From assembly GCA_944548615.1 (NCBI GenBank), contig OX155963.1, positions 20,206,261-20,270,260 on the forward strand: DNA of 64,000 bases. The letters run 5' to 3'. The translations under genes and the position numbers were made by a program. The DNA comes from Micropterix aruncella (lineage: Eukaryota; Arthropoda; Insecta; Lepidoptera; Micropterigidae). The notes below the pieces were generated by a model. The model was not told the DNA's origin. It did not search any database and was given only the letters and a program-made list of their open reading frames with translations. This document shows, in pieces, positions 34,560-46,320 of this stretch (position 1 is its first letter; every line of letters starts with the position of its first letter).

Positions 34560-34800
34560 CTCGGGTGAAAAGGCTGGGAAAACTCTGACGAGGTTTTCAC
34601 ACGTGTGATCAGTATGGCCGGCGCACGCAGAGACCGGTTACTAGATGCGTCTGGGGTGAGCGAGAGGGAGCGATACGAGGGTTCGACGGCCACGGTCGCG
34701 CGGTGCGACTGACGGCCGGATACTGCGCGGCCGGGCGCCGCGACGCCGACCGCCCTAGGGCGGGCGAACGACCGGAAAACGATATTATCGTATAAGCGAC
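34560..34800. promoter_or_regulatory. CpG-rich island, possible host promoter or first exon
   Basis: Strong CpG enrichment (GCGCGGCCGGGCGCCGCGAC at about 34725) in an otherwise AT-rich region. A donor-like CTG|GTAAGTGT-type context (GCTGTAAGTG) is at about 34870. No open frame resembles a known protein. It could be a 5' UTR or promoter, or a GC-rich repeat. Confidence 0.3.
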
Positions 34801-37026
34801 ATTTTCTAGACACTGAAAACAGCCGAAGGCGGTTGTAAAACGACTTGTAAACTACGAACGGCTCAAATTGCTGTAAGTGTAAAAAAACTTACTACTATTA
34901 TTTTTAAAAAAACTTTAAACGCTTTATTGCCGAAACCATATTTTTCAATTTTGTGCCGGTGATAAAAAAGAACTACTCGACGAATCTAGTTATTCAAAAA
35001 AAAAACTTAAATTCTCTTCTATATGAACTGAAAATTTCAGAAAATGTTTTGAAATATATTCGATTACTAGTTAAACATAAAATTTTGAGGCAAAAATCGA
35101 TTTTATTTCTTTAAATACTTACAAAAATATAACCTTTACTTATTTTTTTTAGTTTATCTAGAAAATACGTATGTAAAAATTAATATCTTAGTTTGTTTTT
35201 TTGGTTTCAGGCAAAATTACCCTCGCTATTACCGGCGTGAGCAGATACCGTAATGTGTGCAGCGGTAGAAACATTTACAATTCAACATCTCAAAAATGTT
35301 TTTTTTTACTATCACTAAAAATATTGTCATCTTTCAAATGTTAATCAAACTGATATAAAAGATTAGATTTCAACTTTACGTTTAAAAAAAACATGTTTTT
35401 ATTGGCATTCTAAACCAGGCTCCCCCTTTTAAGATATGAATGATAAATTTGAATGACAAATATTTATAAAACGACATATCGTTTATAGAATATTTATAAA
35501 ACGACATATCGTTTATAGAATATTTATAAAATGACATATCGACATATATTTATAAAACGACTAGTCATAACTTGTCAATAAAAAGAGAGCTGTCGTAAAG
35601 CTTTATTATTGTCGAAAACCCGACTGAAAGTATGGGATTAAGCGGTTATTCGTCTACTGTTTAATAAAGGAAGCCGATGAATTTGCTTCAACTAAAGTTT
35701 CTTTTGCGGCTTGGACATTAGATAGATTTATTAAAATGAATCAATCGAAGGCGCCTCCCGTAAATATTTCCACGGTCAGATATAAATATTACGTAAGGTC
35801 AGGAAACCAGAAAACGGGATCACAATATTGTTTTTCCAGAACTTTGAATTGAGTAACCTACGTATCTGTTCTCAGTTGAACGGTTACGGGAAAAACGATA
35901 AATGTCATTTTTTGTGAAAATGAGATACTAATGCCATCTTGTGGCTTGTTCTAAAACAATCGACGCATGAATCGATTTTCAAACGGAAGATCATAGTCGC
36001 CCTTAAGTGAAGGGAAAAGAAAACATGTGACGGAAAAGAATGATCAAGGTCCACGCGGTGTCGATGGACCTTAAATTTTCTTTCTCGTCAGGTCCAGAGA
36101 TGGGGTACCTCGATGACCCTTTGGTTGACGCTGAGAAGGAACTGTGAGGCTAATGACTTTTCCACGTTTCGTTTTTTTTTTAGGTATACTTAAAGTAAAA
36201 TGTATTGTTTTTAGAAACTCAAACATTCTTATTATAGTTTTCGCGTTTTTCTGCGGTGTATTGTAAGTCAAACGTATTTTTGTTAGAAACTCTAAAGTCA
36301 AAATATCTCACTCAAACTCTCGTAAAATGTCATTTTTGTCAGTAAATTTTAAAAAAGGAATTACCAAAAATTTCAAAAAGTGGATATCGATCGCTATTTC
36401 CCGTAACCCTTCAGTTGATATTACACATTTTAACTGCCGTACTTCGGACAATTATCGTACCAATACGATAATCATTCAATAAAAGCAATCACTAGCGAGA
36501 AAAGAAGCGACCGTTCAGCAGGCGCTGTGGCATCGTTCGGCGTCACGCCGGGGTCGAAACATTATATGTAAAAAGCATAGATAGACCCAGCTAACAAAAG
36601 AACATTAAGAGATAAAACCGACCATAAAAGATTGAGCAAAAAGCAAAATTGGGATTTAGAATGAATGCGAATGAAACTGCCTCAAAAGTCTAAATCGATT
36701 AACTAACAACTCCTCGCTTTAACGGCATGTTATTGCAAGTACGCACCTATCTTAATATTTTTCAAGACGGGACGGGTAGTTAAATCGTGTGACATACTTG
36801 AAAAAGTGGCACAGTTGATTCTAAGTATTTTTCGCATAGGATGACTGGCAAAAATGTATGGGACGCGTCCCCGCCACCAATAACGACCAGACGTATGTCG
36901 TTGGAAAGCTCTTTTTACTACCGTCATTTGTTACTATAGCGGTCAATCTCAAATAATCGTGGGGAAAAAAGTTACAGCAAAAAGAAAAACCTGTGTCACT
37001 GCACAGTATACAAATGCACTATACAT
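34801..37026. other. AT-rich region, no gene recognised
   Basis: Includes a 30-bp tandem array (see 35461). No protein family seen on either strand. The frame at 36730-36927 overlaps a dispersed repeat also found near 38358-38430. Confidence 0.4.
35461..35560. repeat. 30-bp tandem repeat, about 3 units
   Basis: Unit TATTTATAAAACGACATATC + GTTTATAGAA at 35461-35490 and 35491-35520, then a partial unit 35521-35540 and a rearranged piece. The near-identical first two units suggest recent slippage. Confidence 0.85.
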
Positions 37027-37734
37027 CTAGAGCTGTCAACTACAACGGGCGAACCCGTCACCTCAGTAAGTTTTAAAGATATTATAGATATATTAGATCG
37101 TACTGTCTTCCGTGAGGTGAGCGTAGACGACTTGGGTCGAATACTGTCTAGTTACGCTATTCCCCCGTCAGAGGCCAACGCCTTACGGCGAGGCACCGGG
37201 AAAGGTACCCACCCAGCGGGTTGCCTCGCCCCCTGACTATCAGTTTGGAAGGATATCTCTGTCTGGAATTAACCACCAGGAAATCTCCTACCTCAGATCG
37301 ACTTCGACTGGTTCTAGGATCGAGGTCGATTGCGCGGTCCTCTCCCTTACGTAGCGGTGATGCGGTGTCTACCGAATCTATCGCGGACCACGGCATCCTT
37401 TGTCCGGCTCCTCATCCGGCATCGGGTAGCCGAATGGTCGTTTCAAGAGCAGTTGCCGTAAGGTTAATCACCTACCCCCGCTCTATAAGAAACAATACTG
37501 TTTCCAGGCTCAGTATTGTTTCCAGACTCAGGCTGTCGGTCAGAATCCACAATCGACTGTCTGACGCCACACGGTGCGCAAACCGTCCAGGAGCGAAGGT
37601 TGACTCCTAGGGGAGAGTTACCCGCAGGCCAGAGTCCTACTCGGGCTCGCACTTCTGCGTGGAGGCCGCCGGATGGGTGTTGACCGACACATGGGTTTTA
37701 GTGGCCAAACTGCAACAGGGCCCATTAGCTCCCA
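37027..37734 (+). mobile_element. 0.7-kb structured retroposon-like repeat, copy 1
   Basis: Starts CTAGAGCTGTCAACTACAAC and ends GGGCCCATTAGCTCCC. Complete by comparison with 42358-43025 and 47615-48284. The short open frames (37157-37396, 37221-37610) are not conserved as protein between copies. The first 80 bases fold into a stem CACCTCA...TGAGGTG. No A-tail. The CTCAGTATTGTTTCCAG duplication near 37508 is private to this copy. Confidence 0.75.
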
Positions 37735-38956
37735 GATACACTACTATATCAGTGGTTCCCAATTAGTTATTCCTGCGTACCACTCAAAGAAAGACCTCAA
37801 GCTCGTGTACTCCCTTGCAGGAATGATAAATAAAAAATGAAATCAGTTTTCTTTTACATTTAGTACCTACAAAATACAGTTGATGACGGTGAAAATCAGT
37901 TTAAAGTGAAATATGTGCATGTTTTTCTTTGCACAACTCTGAAGCAACTTAGTCAGAGATTGCCAAGCGTACCCCTTGATGCACATTCGCGTACCTCTGG
38001 GGGTACGTGTACCACTAATTGGGAAACACTGCACTATACAGTATACATTACTCGGTATACTGTAGTCACTACATGAAAAATCGTCGCTTACTACCGGTCG
38101 GGTATGTGGAGCCACGCCACGCCGCGCGCGCCGCGCCGTCATGTTTCGCATCGTCCGCCATGTTTCGCAACCGCCAAAGTAACATTTGTGATTGATGCAT
38201 TATGGTTGCTTTATCAGTTTTAATATATGGCAATTAGTTTGGTATTTTGACACCAGCACGTAATACAATGTTTTACTGTAATAAACGATTTTTTTCCTAC
38301 GATGACATATGTTTTTACTTCGGTTGTAACTTTTTTCCCACAATGATTGGAGAATGACCACCACAGTAACAAATGACTCATGAAAAGAGCTTTTCAACGA
38401 CATAATATGTCCGGTCGTTATTGGTGGTGTGGTAGAGACGTTGTGTCGCATCTTCCTTTCATGCATATCGGGCCTGTCTTTATTTTTTTTATATAAGGGG
38501 TCGGTCGATGTTCGCCTATCGACATAATTAATAAGGTGACGCGCTAAAATTTGATTACGTGTCAATAAAGCGGGAAGTCAACTCTGACGCATTTAGGTGT
38601 ACTGGTGCCCAGCCATTATGAAATATGAAAATTGGGATTTCTAGAATGGCCCGTACTTCGCCTACCGTAGGCAAAATCTTACTTGGTTAAAGATAACAAA
38701 TTAAGAACCATTCTTATTCTTCTGGTAGTCTTATTTTTAAAAAGAATGGGTCTTAAGATTAAGACCTAGTGACAGGGCTTTATTAGCATTCTTAGAGATA
38801 ATTGTCCAATATATTATACATCTATACAGGGTGAGTTTGTATTGACCGGCGTCCTTGAAAGGGATGAATCAGTACGAGCAAATATGCAACTTTTGATAAA
38901 AAATTGTAGGAAAACCTAAAAATAACAAAATTGTTTTTCAATATATATATGTTTTT
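37735..38956. other. spacer, no gene recognised
   Basis: CpG-rich short run (CCGCGCGCGCCGCGCCGTC) at about 38122. Sequence at about 38358-38430 is an inverted copy of about 36868-36942 (CCACCAATAACGACC... GTCATTTGTTACT). No protein family seen. Confidence 0.4.
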
Positions 38957-39035
38957 TTTGTAAAATAGTATAAAAAGCGCTGAGCACGATGCGCCATCTA
39001 GCAGTATGTAAAATATCACTAATATTGTTTATCAC
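38957..39035 (+). repeat. short repeat related to 17226-17300
   Basis: Shared ...TATAAAAAG(C/T)G(C/T)TGAG(C/G)ACGATGCG(C/T)(C/T)ATCTAGC and AATATTGT. The GCGCCATCTAGC word resembles insulator-type and subterminal transposon motifs. Confidence 0.5.
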
Positions 39036-39105
39036 AGCATATCCACGATGAAATACTGACCAATACGTGTAAATCCTCCACCCAGTCGTAGATATATATA
39101 AGCCT

Positions 39106-39153
39106 AGCTTGTCGCTTACGCCGAGTGTGTAAACTCGGCGTAAGCGACAAGCT
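39106..39153. repeat. 21-bp perfect hairpin
   Basis: AGCTTGTCGCTTACGCCGAG(T) at 39106-39126 pairs perfectly with 39133-39153 across a 6-nt loop (GTGTAA). No T-run follows, so it is not a pol III or bacterial-type terminator. Probably a recent fold-back. Confidence 0.9.
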
Positions 39154-39771
39154 GTGTCAAATACAACGCGACCCGAGTCCGAAGCGCTGACGGCATGATT
39201 ATGTGAAATTGGTTTTAATAATACATGTCTGTCAGGGACGTGATACATGGCTGTGCGGCGAATGAAACATTTCGGAACGTTGTCCAATGCAACCATTCCT
39301 TTGAATTATGATTTGTTTCTGGGCATGTAGTTTCGGCGCTATTTCATTGTTCATCTTAGCCAAGCAACTGAAAAAAACTTACTTGACTACAACCTACCTC
39401 AAATTGGGAAGTTACGACATCTGAGCTGTCGGTGTTCTGAAACAAGAAAATAGAAACATAATATATATTTTTTTCATTTTTAAGTATGGAGTCCCGGTTT
39501 AGTTATCAACAGAATAGAATAGAATATCAATAGAATAGAAGAGAGTGTAAAATTTTAATTATATAATCAATATTACACAGCTTTTTAAAATAAAAAATAT
39601 ATGCACAACTGGCGGACTTATCACTATAGTAATATCTCACAGACGACCATTTGATAAGTAAAGTACACATAAAGGTAATAAAGTTAAATTTAAAATAAAC
39701 GAATACAAATATATAGCAATAATTTATGTGAGGGTTACAATTTGAGGGGAACAAATGAGAGGATAAGGTTA
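39154..39771. other. AT-rich spacer, no gene recognised
   Basis: GAATAGAATA-type short repeats at about 39510-39545, otherwise nothing. Confidence 0.4.
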
Positions 39772-40445
39772 AATTATTTGGTTTAATTATTTATTTTTTT
39801 TTAATTTGTTGTGTGGGACTTTTCTATGGTCTTAATAAGCCTTGTAACACTGCGACCATTGCTGATCTATTGTGTTCGCCACCTACTATAGTTCTGCGCT
39901 AAGCCTCGTGTCATTCAAGAACTGCAACAAGCTTTTGGCGCCAGATTGTTTTATCTCCTCAGGTTGAAGGTAATGACCACCCAAGTGGGCGTATCTTTTA
40001 CGCATCAGCGAGCCACACTCGCACATGAGGCGCAGGGGAGTTTCCTCGGCCCCTTGGCAGAACCTGCACATTTTTGTGTCTCGGAGCTTGAGGTTGTACA
40101 TGTGTTTGTTAAGGCCACAATGCCCCGTGAGCGCCTTCACCAGTATGCGTAGTTTGTTCATATTTAGCGATAAGGCCTCACGGGCCGTCTTAGGGTCGTA
40201 AGCCATAATTAGCGCTTTGGATTGGTTCAACCCTGGCGTATTGTACCAGTGGTTATTACATATTTGTTTGAGCATTAGGTTTGAAAGGCTTTTTGGTGCG
40301 CCAGAACAAGGTTCAGAGCTGCATAGCGTTCCCTTTACTCCCGTCTTAGCAAGTTTGTCGGCTTTTTCATTTCACTCGATTCCTGCATGGCCGGGAACCC
40401 ATCTTAGATTTACCCTGTTTTTTTCGCCCAGGGAATTATTTGGTT
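39772..40445 (-). pseudogene. 5'-truncated LINE with RNase H tail, TSD 12 bp
   Basis: Minus strand, insert 39784-40433. It encodes the end of an RNase H domain (W-V-P-G-H-A-G-I-E, N-E-K-A-D-K-L-A), then L-R-I-L-V-K-A-L-T-G-H-C-G-L and a C-R-F-C ... C-x-C zinc tail, as in I/R1/LOA-type LINEs, followed by 3' UTR and a T-run at about 39790 (poly(A) on minus). It is flanked by AATTATTTGGTT at 39772-39783 and 40434-40445. A frame stop near 40373 (expected G replaced by a stop, E-x-N-E-K) shows decay. The 3' end matches 2307-2475. Confidence 0.85.
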
Positions 40446-40791
40446 AGTGGCTGTGTGAAAGCAAATGTTTCTTCAACAACTTTTCAAAAGTGAGCAACTA
40501 AGGTGCATACCTGACAGTGTGGGAGCTGATTCCATAAACTATCAGAATGAAATCACGGAAGACAAATGTCACAGTGTATTTCCTCAGTTCATGACGTTCC
40601 TTTAACCCCTAAAAAATATTTTTAGATATTAAAATTCAATAAAATCCAATGATTTTTTTGAGAAATGACTTAAATCTCAAATTCATGTAATGAAGTTTTA
40701 GATGTTCTCTTTTACTGCCTTCTTTTCTCGGGGTCAGGGGTGTACTACGAAATAAATCAAAAACAAGTAAATATATTTAATAAAATAAAAT

Positions 40792-41076
40792 ACACGATTG
40801 CTGTTACAGAAAGTGAACTATTTATTGTAATATATAATTATTTTTATTATGGTTTTTTAATGAAATTTTTGTGGTTTATATATTTATCCATATATCAGAG
40901 CTTTAATTTGACACTAAACACGATAGATTTATGTAAATTTATTTGATGTTTGGATAAACATCCAAACATCAAACACATACTTCAAAATTAGTTCGAGAAT
41001 TTAGAAGTTAAAGTGGAATAAAATGGAATAGATCAACCCTGAACACATTATGCCCCTTTTTGTTGAGCGGTCGTGT
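40792..41076 (-). mobile_element. ACACGACTGCC element, minus copy, internally deleted
   Basis: 285 bp, from ACACGATTGCTGTTACAG to GTTGAGCGGTCGTGT. Both ends are recognisable. About 100 bp of the middle is missing, with an inverted AAATCAAACATC-type repeat at the junction (about 40943-40975). Confidence 0.7.
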
Positions 41077-41231
41077 AAAGGAATCAAATTGCAAACGCGG
41101 CTCACCATGAGTCTTCAAATTCGAATTTCGAACGATCCACGCATCGCAAGCGTCGCCGCTTTTAAGGGCGTTACTGTTTAATGTATGTATGACGGACTTT
41201 AAATATGATTTGTGTCGCTTGTATATGAGAT

Positions 41232-41500
41232 AATCCAATCAAACTTCCACAGTGTTACTTCGGCCCAACACACATGTGTACCGAATTTCAAGTCTTTACG
41301 TAATATTTCGAGATTAAAGTATGACTAGCGCGCCCTCTGGTGAATCGGTTACAACCACATATTCAACTCTTGCCATGACCAAATGATGAGTGCATGCCAA
41401 ATTTCAACACAATTGGTTAAAGCGTTTGGACGCTATGTGGAGGAATACACACACAGAGACACACAGACAGACATAGACGCACGTCTCAGAGGGGGGGAGG
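41232..41500 (+). repeat. dispersed repeat with CACA/GACAGACA tail, copy 1
   Basis: Shares TATTTCGAGATTAAAGTATGAC, GCGCC(C)TCTGGTG, GACCAAATGATG(C/A), GCATGCCAAATTTCA and a CACACAGACAGACA tail with 60118-60390 (plus) and 46321-46560 (minus). Probably a SINE or LINE 3' end. No coding part. Confidence 0.7.
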
Positions 41501-41595
41501 GAGATAAAATATATATTTCCGTCTTCACCTCGAAATTTTTTTTTAGCGTGTTCACAATACTTTTTCTTTTGGTAACCGATTAAAATCTTTTCTAC

Positions 41596-41745
41596 TCCCC
41601 ATGACCAAATGATGCCTGCATGCCAAATTTCAACACAATTGGATAAAGCGTTTGGACGCTATCGTGTATGAATACACACATACACACACACACACACACA
41701 GACAGACACACAGATAGACACAGATACGCGTCTCAGGGAGGGGAG
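41596..41745 (+). repeat. same repeat, second partial copy
   Basis: GACCAAATGATGCCTGCATG through CACACACACAGACAGACACAC. Only the 3' half, in direct orientation 95 bp after copy 1. Confidence 0.7.
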
Positions 41746-42324
41746 GGGAGGACAAAATGCATAACTTTGTTTCACCTCGAAAAAAAAATTCAGCGCGTTT
41801 ACAATACTTTACCTCCTGGTCGGTTGGTGGGCCGGGAAAGTAAAAACTCTTTTTAAATAAATCGGACTGCGAGGAGCGTGCTTACCAGATAAATATAAAA
41901 CATAAGTTCTAGTGAATGCGCGGGACGCCAGATATTGAAAATGTCTGGCTGCAGAAGCGCCCCGAGTTCGGGGTGAGATCGCAGTAGGGGCGTGGAATTT
42001 GCCATTCGGGGCAAGTGCGGCCATAAATTGTTTGACGGTCGAATTTCGTTTGTTATCAAGTTCGATATCAAAAAACGCTTACTGCTACGAGGAGTCGCGC
42101 CGTTTCGTAGACTGCTCTGAATAGGCAAACCTAGGGACGCACTGGTGAGTAGATGAATTACAAAGTAAGAAAAGTGGGTGTGTGGTTGTGGTGACGAACA
42201 GATGACGTGAATAGATTTACCATGATTGGCAAGACATCGTTTTATTGCAATTCGCATCGATAAAGAAGAAAGATAGGAAATTTAAAGAAAAAGGCAGTTA
42301 CAGAAAAAATATTGTTCATACTTT
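41746..42324. other. moderate-GC region, unidentified frame
   Basis: A 134-codon minus frame (42257-41853) has no domain that I recognise. Nothing else assignable. Confidence 0.3.
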
Positions 42325-42325
42325 G

Positions 42326-42344
42326 TGGGAGCTAATGGGCCCTG
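42326..42344 (-). mobile_element. terminal stub of the 0.7-kb repeat
   Basis: GGGAGCTAATGGGCCC is the reverse complement of the family 3' end, sitting just before copy 2. It suggests a copy was already present when copy 2 inserted. Confidence 0.55.
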
Positions 42345-42357
42345 TCACAGTTATACC

Positions 42358-43025
42358 ACTAGAGTTGTCAAATACAACGGGCGAGCCCGTCACCTCAGGA
42401 AGTTTTAACGATTAGTCGTTTTATCTCCCTGGAGTGAGCGCAGGGAGACAAAACAGTCCACCGTCAAGCTCCGCCACATGCCCGTAAGAGGCCAACGCCT
42501 TAACCGCGAGATAGCCAGGAGTGTTACCCAGCGGGCTTACACTTACGCCCTTACTTCCAATTGCGGCCAGATTGGTCCAGTCTGTCGATTGGTTACGAGT
42601 TCGAGGTCGCTTGCGCGGTCCTCTCCCTTACGAAGCGGTGAAACGGTGTATACCGAATCTATCGCGGACCACAACATCCTTTGCCCGGCTGTTCACCCAG
42701 GATCGGGTAGCCGATGGTCGTTTTAAGAGAAGTCGCCGTAAGGTCCGCAACCTTCCCCGCTCTATAGGAAACAGTACTGCTTCCAGACTCCCCCGACTGT
42801 TAGTCAGAGTGCGCAATCGATTGGCTTATGCCGCACGGAGCGCAGACCGTCCAGGAGCGCCAGAAGGTTGATTCCTATAGGGGAAACTAACGCTAAGGCC
42901 AGAGTCCTACCCAGGCTCGCACAGGCATGCTTGGAGGCCGTCGGATGGGTGTTGACCCGTGAGTGTTACCAACCCTGAACAGAATGGGTCTTCGTGGCTA
43001 ACTCAGCAAGGGCCCCTTAGCTCCC
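42358..43025 (+). mobile_element. 0.7-kb structured repeat, copy 2, with TSD
   Basis: From CTAGAGTTGTC to CCCCTTAGCTCCC, flanked by ACAGTTATACCACTA (42347-42361) and ACAGTTAGACCACTA (43026-43040), 14/15 matched. The exact 5' junction is ambiguous by 4 bp. Foldable 5' region: CACCTCAGG pairs with CCTGGAGTG, and inside it AACGAT pairs with GTCGTT. Confidence 0.8.
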
Positions 43026-43040
43026 ACAGTTAGACCACTA

Positions 43041-43580
43041 AGACCCATGCGTTTAGGGTCGGCCAAACTCACGGGTCATCATCCGACGGCCTTCACGCAA
43101 AAGTGCGAGCCCGGGTAGGACTCTGGCTTGCGGGCCATTTTAACCTAGGAGTCAACCTGCAGGCGCACCTGGACGGTTTACGCACCGTGCGACGTCAGCC
43201 TATCGATGTAGAGCGGGGGCGGTTGTTTATCTAGTGGCAGCCGCTCTTGAAACGACCATTCGACTACCCGATACCGGGTGAAATCCGAGCAAAGGATTCC
43301 GTGGTCCGCGATAGGTTCGGTAGACACCGATCACCGCTACACTAAGGAGAGGATCGTGCAAGCGACTTCAAACCTGTAACCAGTCGGGAGGACGGAGAAA
43401 TCTGCCCATAACTGGTAGCGAGGGCGCTTCGTCTGTCCATTGGGTTAACTATCCGGAGCTAGATAGTGGATTGTCCATTGTCTCTAAGTTGTGTACGCTC
43501 ATCCCACGGCTGAAAGAACGATCAAATATCGTTTTACCAGCCTGGGGTGACGGGTTCACCCATTGTAGTCGACATCGCCC
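43041..43580 (-). mobile_element. 0.7-kb structured repeat, copy 3, 3'-shortened
   Basis: Minus orientation, back-to-back with copy 2. It begins within the 3' region (GACCCATGCG...) and ends with the family 5' end (GTGACGGGTTCACCCATTGT...). Its 5' stem has changed to CACCCCA/TGGGATG, keeping most pairs. Confidence 0.7.
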
Positions 43581-43584
43581 AACT

Positions 43585-43882
43585 GTGCTATGTAGGTTAG
43601 GTAACCAACGGTTCCGTGCAGCTTGAGCCTAATGACCTGTTTGTTATCTTGGGTCGGCTCGTCACACGGTTCAGCTTCCATCCGGTAACCTCCTCGAAGA
43701 GGAACTAAACTGAAGAGGGCTCTGTGATCCCTACCACGGCTGTGTCGTGGACTCGGTTGAACCAATCGGGGGAACACCTCGGAGGTGCTAGGCGGCTTGC
43801 ACATCGTGCAGCGTTAGCCAATCGACTGTGCACTCCGGCGAATAAGCCAATCGACTGTGCACACCGGCGTTTCAAACCTCAA
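43585..43882 (-). mobile_element. 0.7-kb repeat, subfamily B, 3' half
   Basis: On the minus strand matches the 3' half of 51722-52422 (TTGAACCGTG/CTGAACCGTG, CAAGCTGCACGGAA, CTCTTCGAGGAGGTTACC). It contains a private tandem duplication AAGCCAATCGACTGTGCAC at about 43818-43870. Confidence 0.65.
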
Positions 43883-44007
43883 AGGCGAAGGTCATGGCCA
43901 ATTTTTAAATAGAGCAGTACCATTCATTACCTGTAATAGATATACTAGGGGAAGTCAAATGAAAACGAGACAGATGTGAACAAGTAAGTAGTAAACTGTC
44001 AATTATT

Positions 44008-44289
44008 TCAAAAGTAATCGCCATAACGGTTACTATATTCATCCCACTATGATACAAGACGGTCAATGCCTTCATAGAAAAATGTTTGCGCATATCTACG
44101 GGGACATGAGGCGTGCACCTCTTCGTCCGAAGAAAATCGACGGACACGAATGTCTTTCTTCGGGGCCCCGAAAATATGGAAATCGCAGGGAAGAGACCTG
44201 GACTGTATGAAGGATGTGTAAGGGCTTCCCAGAGACTTCTGCAGCGTAGTCGAAAAAACCTAAGCAACATGTGTGCGGGCTATATCGTG
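44008..44289 (-). pseudogene. mariner transposase C-terminal relic
   Basis: One minus frame with two internal stops reads H-D-I-A-R-T-H-V-A, then C-D-F-H-I-F-G-A-P-K-K, R-R-F-S-S-D-E-E-V, F-F-Y-E-G-I-D-R-L-V, W-D-E-Y and G-D-Y-F. These are the conserved C-terminal blocks of mariner (DD34D) transposase including the second catalytic Asp. The N-terminal half is not visible and the gene is dead. Confidence 0.85.
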
Positions 44290-44855
44290 CGACAGATTGA
44301 TGCCGTCCGTCAATATTCCTGCACTGAGAAAAATATTGGATTGATTCTTAGTTTACCATTTTGTTATTACGGTTTTATATACAATAACGATTACTTTTGT
44401 TTAAATTAGGGTTTTAATCCGAAAACATCTCCGACATCGTATTATATTCAGAAATAAATCAAGGAACATTAACGCCAAATTTTATTGCAAACAATGGGCG
44501 TGGACGTTGACCGTTCAAGTGTGGTCACTCAATTTAACGCGTTAAAACGCAATATTTATCGCGATGATGGGCATTGATGTTTCCCGTTAGTGTGGCCCTG
44601 GCATCATACATTGCCATACAACATTGATATAAATTTCGCCGTATATAAACACGCCTCAACGAGGGGGAAATACGATGCATACGGCGGCGGGGCCGTGCCG
44701 TGTTTCTGAAGTGTCCGTGTACAAAGTTCCGTAGTGATTCATACCCCACTTACGACACGTCGAATTAGCCGTGGATTTTCACGGCGAAAAAAAACGCGCG
44801 TGGACAAGAAAGCTTACACGTCAAATCTGCATTAATTATTACAACGACATTATTT
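44290..44855. other. spacer, no gene recognised
   Basis: Includes GCGTTAAAACGC-type short palindrome at about 44537. Nothing assignable. Confidence 0.4.
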
Positions 44856-45821
44856 AATACCTAGACTTGATTTTGGACAATAGATTGACCTGGTCTTACC
44901 ATATCTACAACACAGCGGATAAAATTCGCAAACTTGTTCATTTAAACTTCTATGTAATGAATGTCGAAACCGTTACTAAAAGTTGTCTATTATACGCTTG
45001 CACACAGCATTATATCATATGGGATTCTTGATTGTGGCGGTGCAGCACTATCGCATCTCGATCCGCTTATTAAAGCTCAGAAGGCGCTGAACAAAAAACC
45101 GTTGAGATACCCGTCCGAGCAACTTTTTCGTGAGTTCTCTGTTCTTGATGTACGGCAAACATTTGCTAAAACGATAATACTCTATTATCACAAACATACA
45201 GAATTGCACCAGCAAACAACCCATAAAATTATAACACGAGCGATAACTAATAGTAACCACAAAGTTTCCAAACTGAATAGTACCCATGCACAGAGACATT
45301 TACTATACTTCGCACCGTCGTTTTTCAATAAAACTAAGGATATACCCGGCATTAATACTCAAGGTATAAATATAAACAAAAACAGACTAACCCACTGGTT
45401 GATCACCCAGGGAAGGAAGGAAACTGAAAAACTAATTTGTTTTATTCCTAGCTAACTTACCGTTCCTAACACAGTAACTATTATTATCATTATTATTCAC
45501 CTATTATATATTTATGATTGGCATGCTTTTTGTTTTCTATATTATTACTATCAAATACCTTTTAAGATAATTTGAAATTTTATTTTTTATAAAAATTTTA
45601 CTTTACTTGATTTTATTTTTCACGGCATTCTTCAATGTATTTTTTTATTTAGCATTAGGCTGTACTTATTTATACGAATTTGAGCCTACCTTAGTGCGGA
45701 CGTCTCGTGCGATCCAGTTAGGTTAGGTTCAATTTATCTGTAACTGTTATTATGATTTTTGTAAAATAAAGTTTTTAGAAAATCTATTGAATCGTTCAAC
45801 CAAATCTATTGAATCGTTCAA
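44856..45821 (+). pseudogene. CR1/L2-like LINE, RT C-terminus and 3' UTR
   Basis: Reading starts L-D-L-I-L-D-N-R-L-T-W, shifts frame at about 44958, then runs 44961-45455 through YYTLAHSIISYGILDCGGAA, Q-K-A-L-N-K ... R-Q-T-F-A-K to a stop. This is the thumb region of a LINE reverse transcriptase. A 3' UTR follows with AATAAAG at 45766 and two tandem copies of AAATCTATTGAATCGTTCAAC at about 45780-45821, a repeat-type tail typical of L2/CR1 LINEs. The catalytic fingers and palm are missing. Confidence 0.8.
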
Positions 45822-46320
45822 CGCATTCATATCTGAAACAAACACTTTCATTTCATAGTACACCTCTGACGAGGTGGAAAAGAAGGATTTCGAGGTACAG
45901 CAACGCGAGAGAGGCAAGGGAATCTAGTGGGGGAGGGGGGGGGGGGGGTGAAGAGGGGTCTACGCGCGAGTCTGTACCGCGATGAGCGCGAAGGAAATTT
46001 GTGCAAACATTTGCACGTGCGCTTTAGGGGTTGAGTTGTAGGGAGGGCAGGTAGAGGCGGAAGCGGCGCGGTGGATACAAAAGGCGAACGGGGGGATACA
46101 GCGGGAAATTGGGAACAAATTAACAAGAATGTCGGCTGGGAGATGAGCAACTGCAGCGGATAAGACAAGAGGAAACAAGATTTAACAAAAAACAAATAGT
46201 CATTATAATACCGTACTCTCAAAAAGGATGATAGCCCTCATAAAGGACGATATTGCAGACTAAGCATTCAGTTTTCAATAAACTAAATATGACTTAACAT
46301 TGCGGAGTGAACAAATTAAA
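45822..46320. other. purine/pyrimidine-skewed region with G-run
   Basis: A run of 14 or more G (about 45935-45948) inside a GGGAGG-rich stretch, with G-quadruplex potential. The Pro/Ser-rich minus frames here follow from composition. No gene seen. Confidence 0.5.

Noticed and set aside
37221..37610. 129-codon Arg/Ser-rich frame, and similar frames at 42521, 47895 and 52042
   Set aside because: They lie in the 0.7-kb repeat. The frames differ in position, length and product between copies, while structure and ends are conserved.
45848..46222. Pro/Ser/Leu-rich 124-codon minus frame
   Set aside because: Result of G-rich skew with a long G-run. No motif and low complexity.
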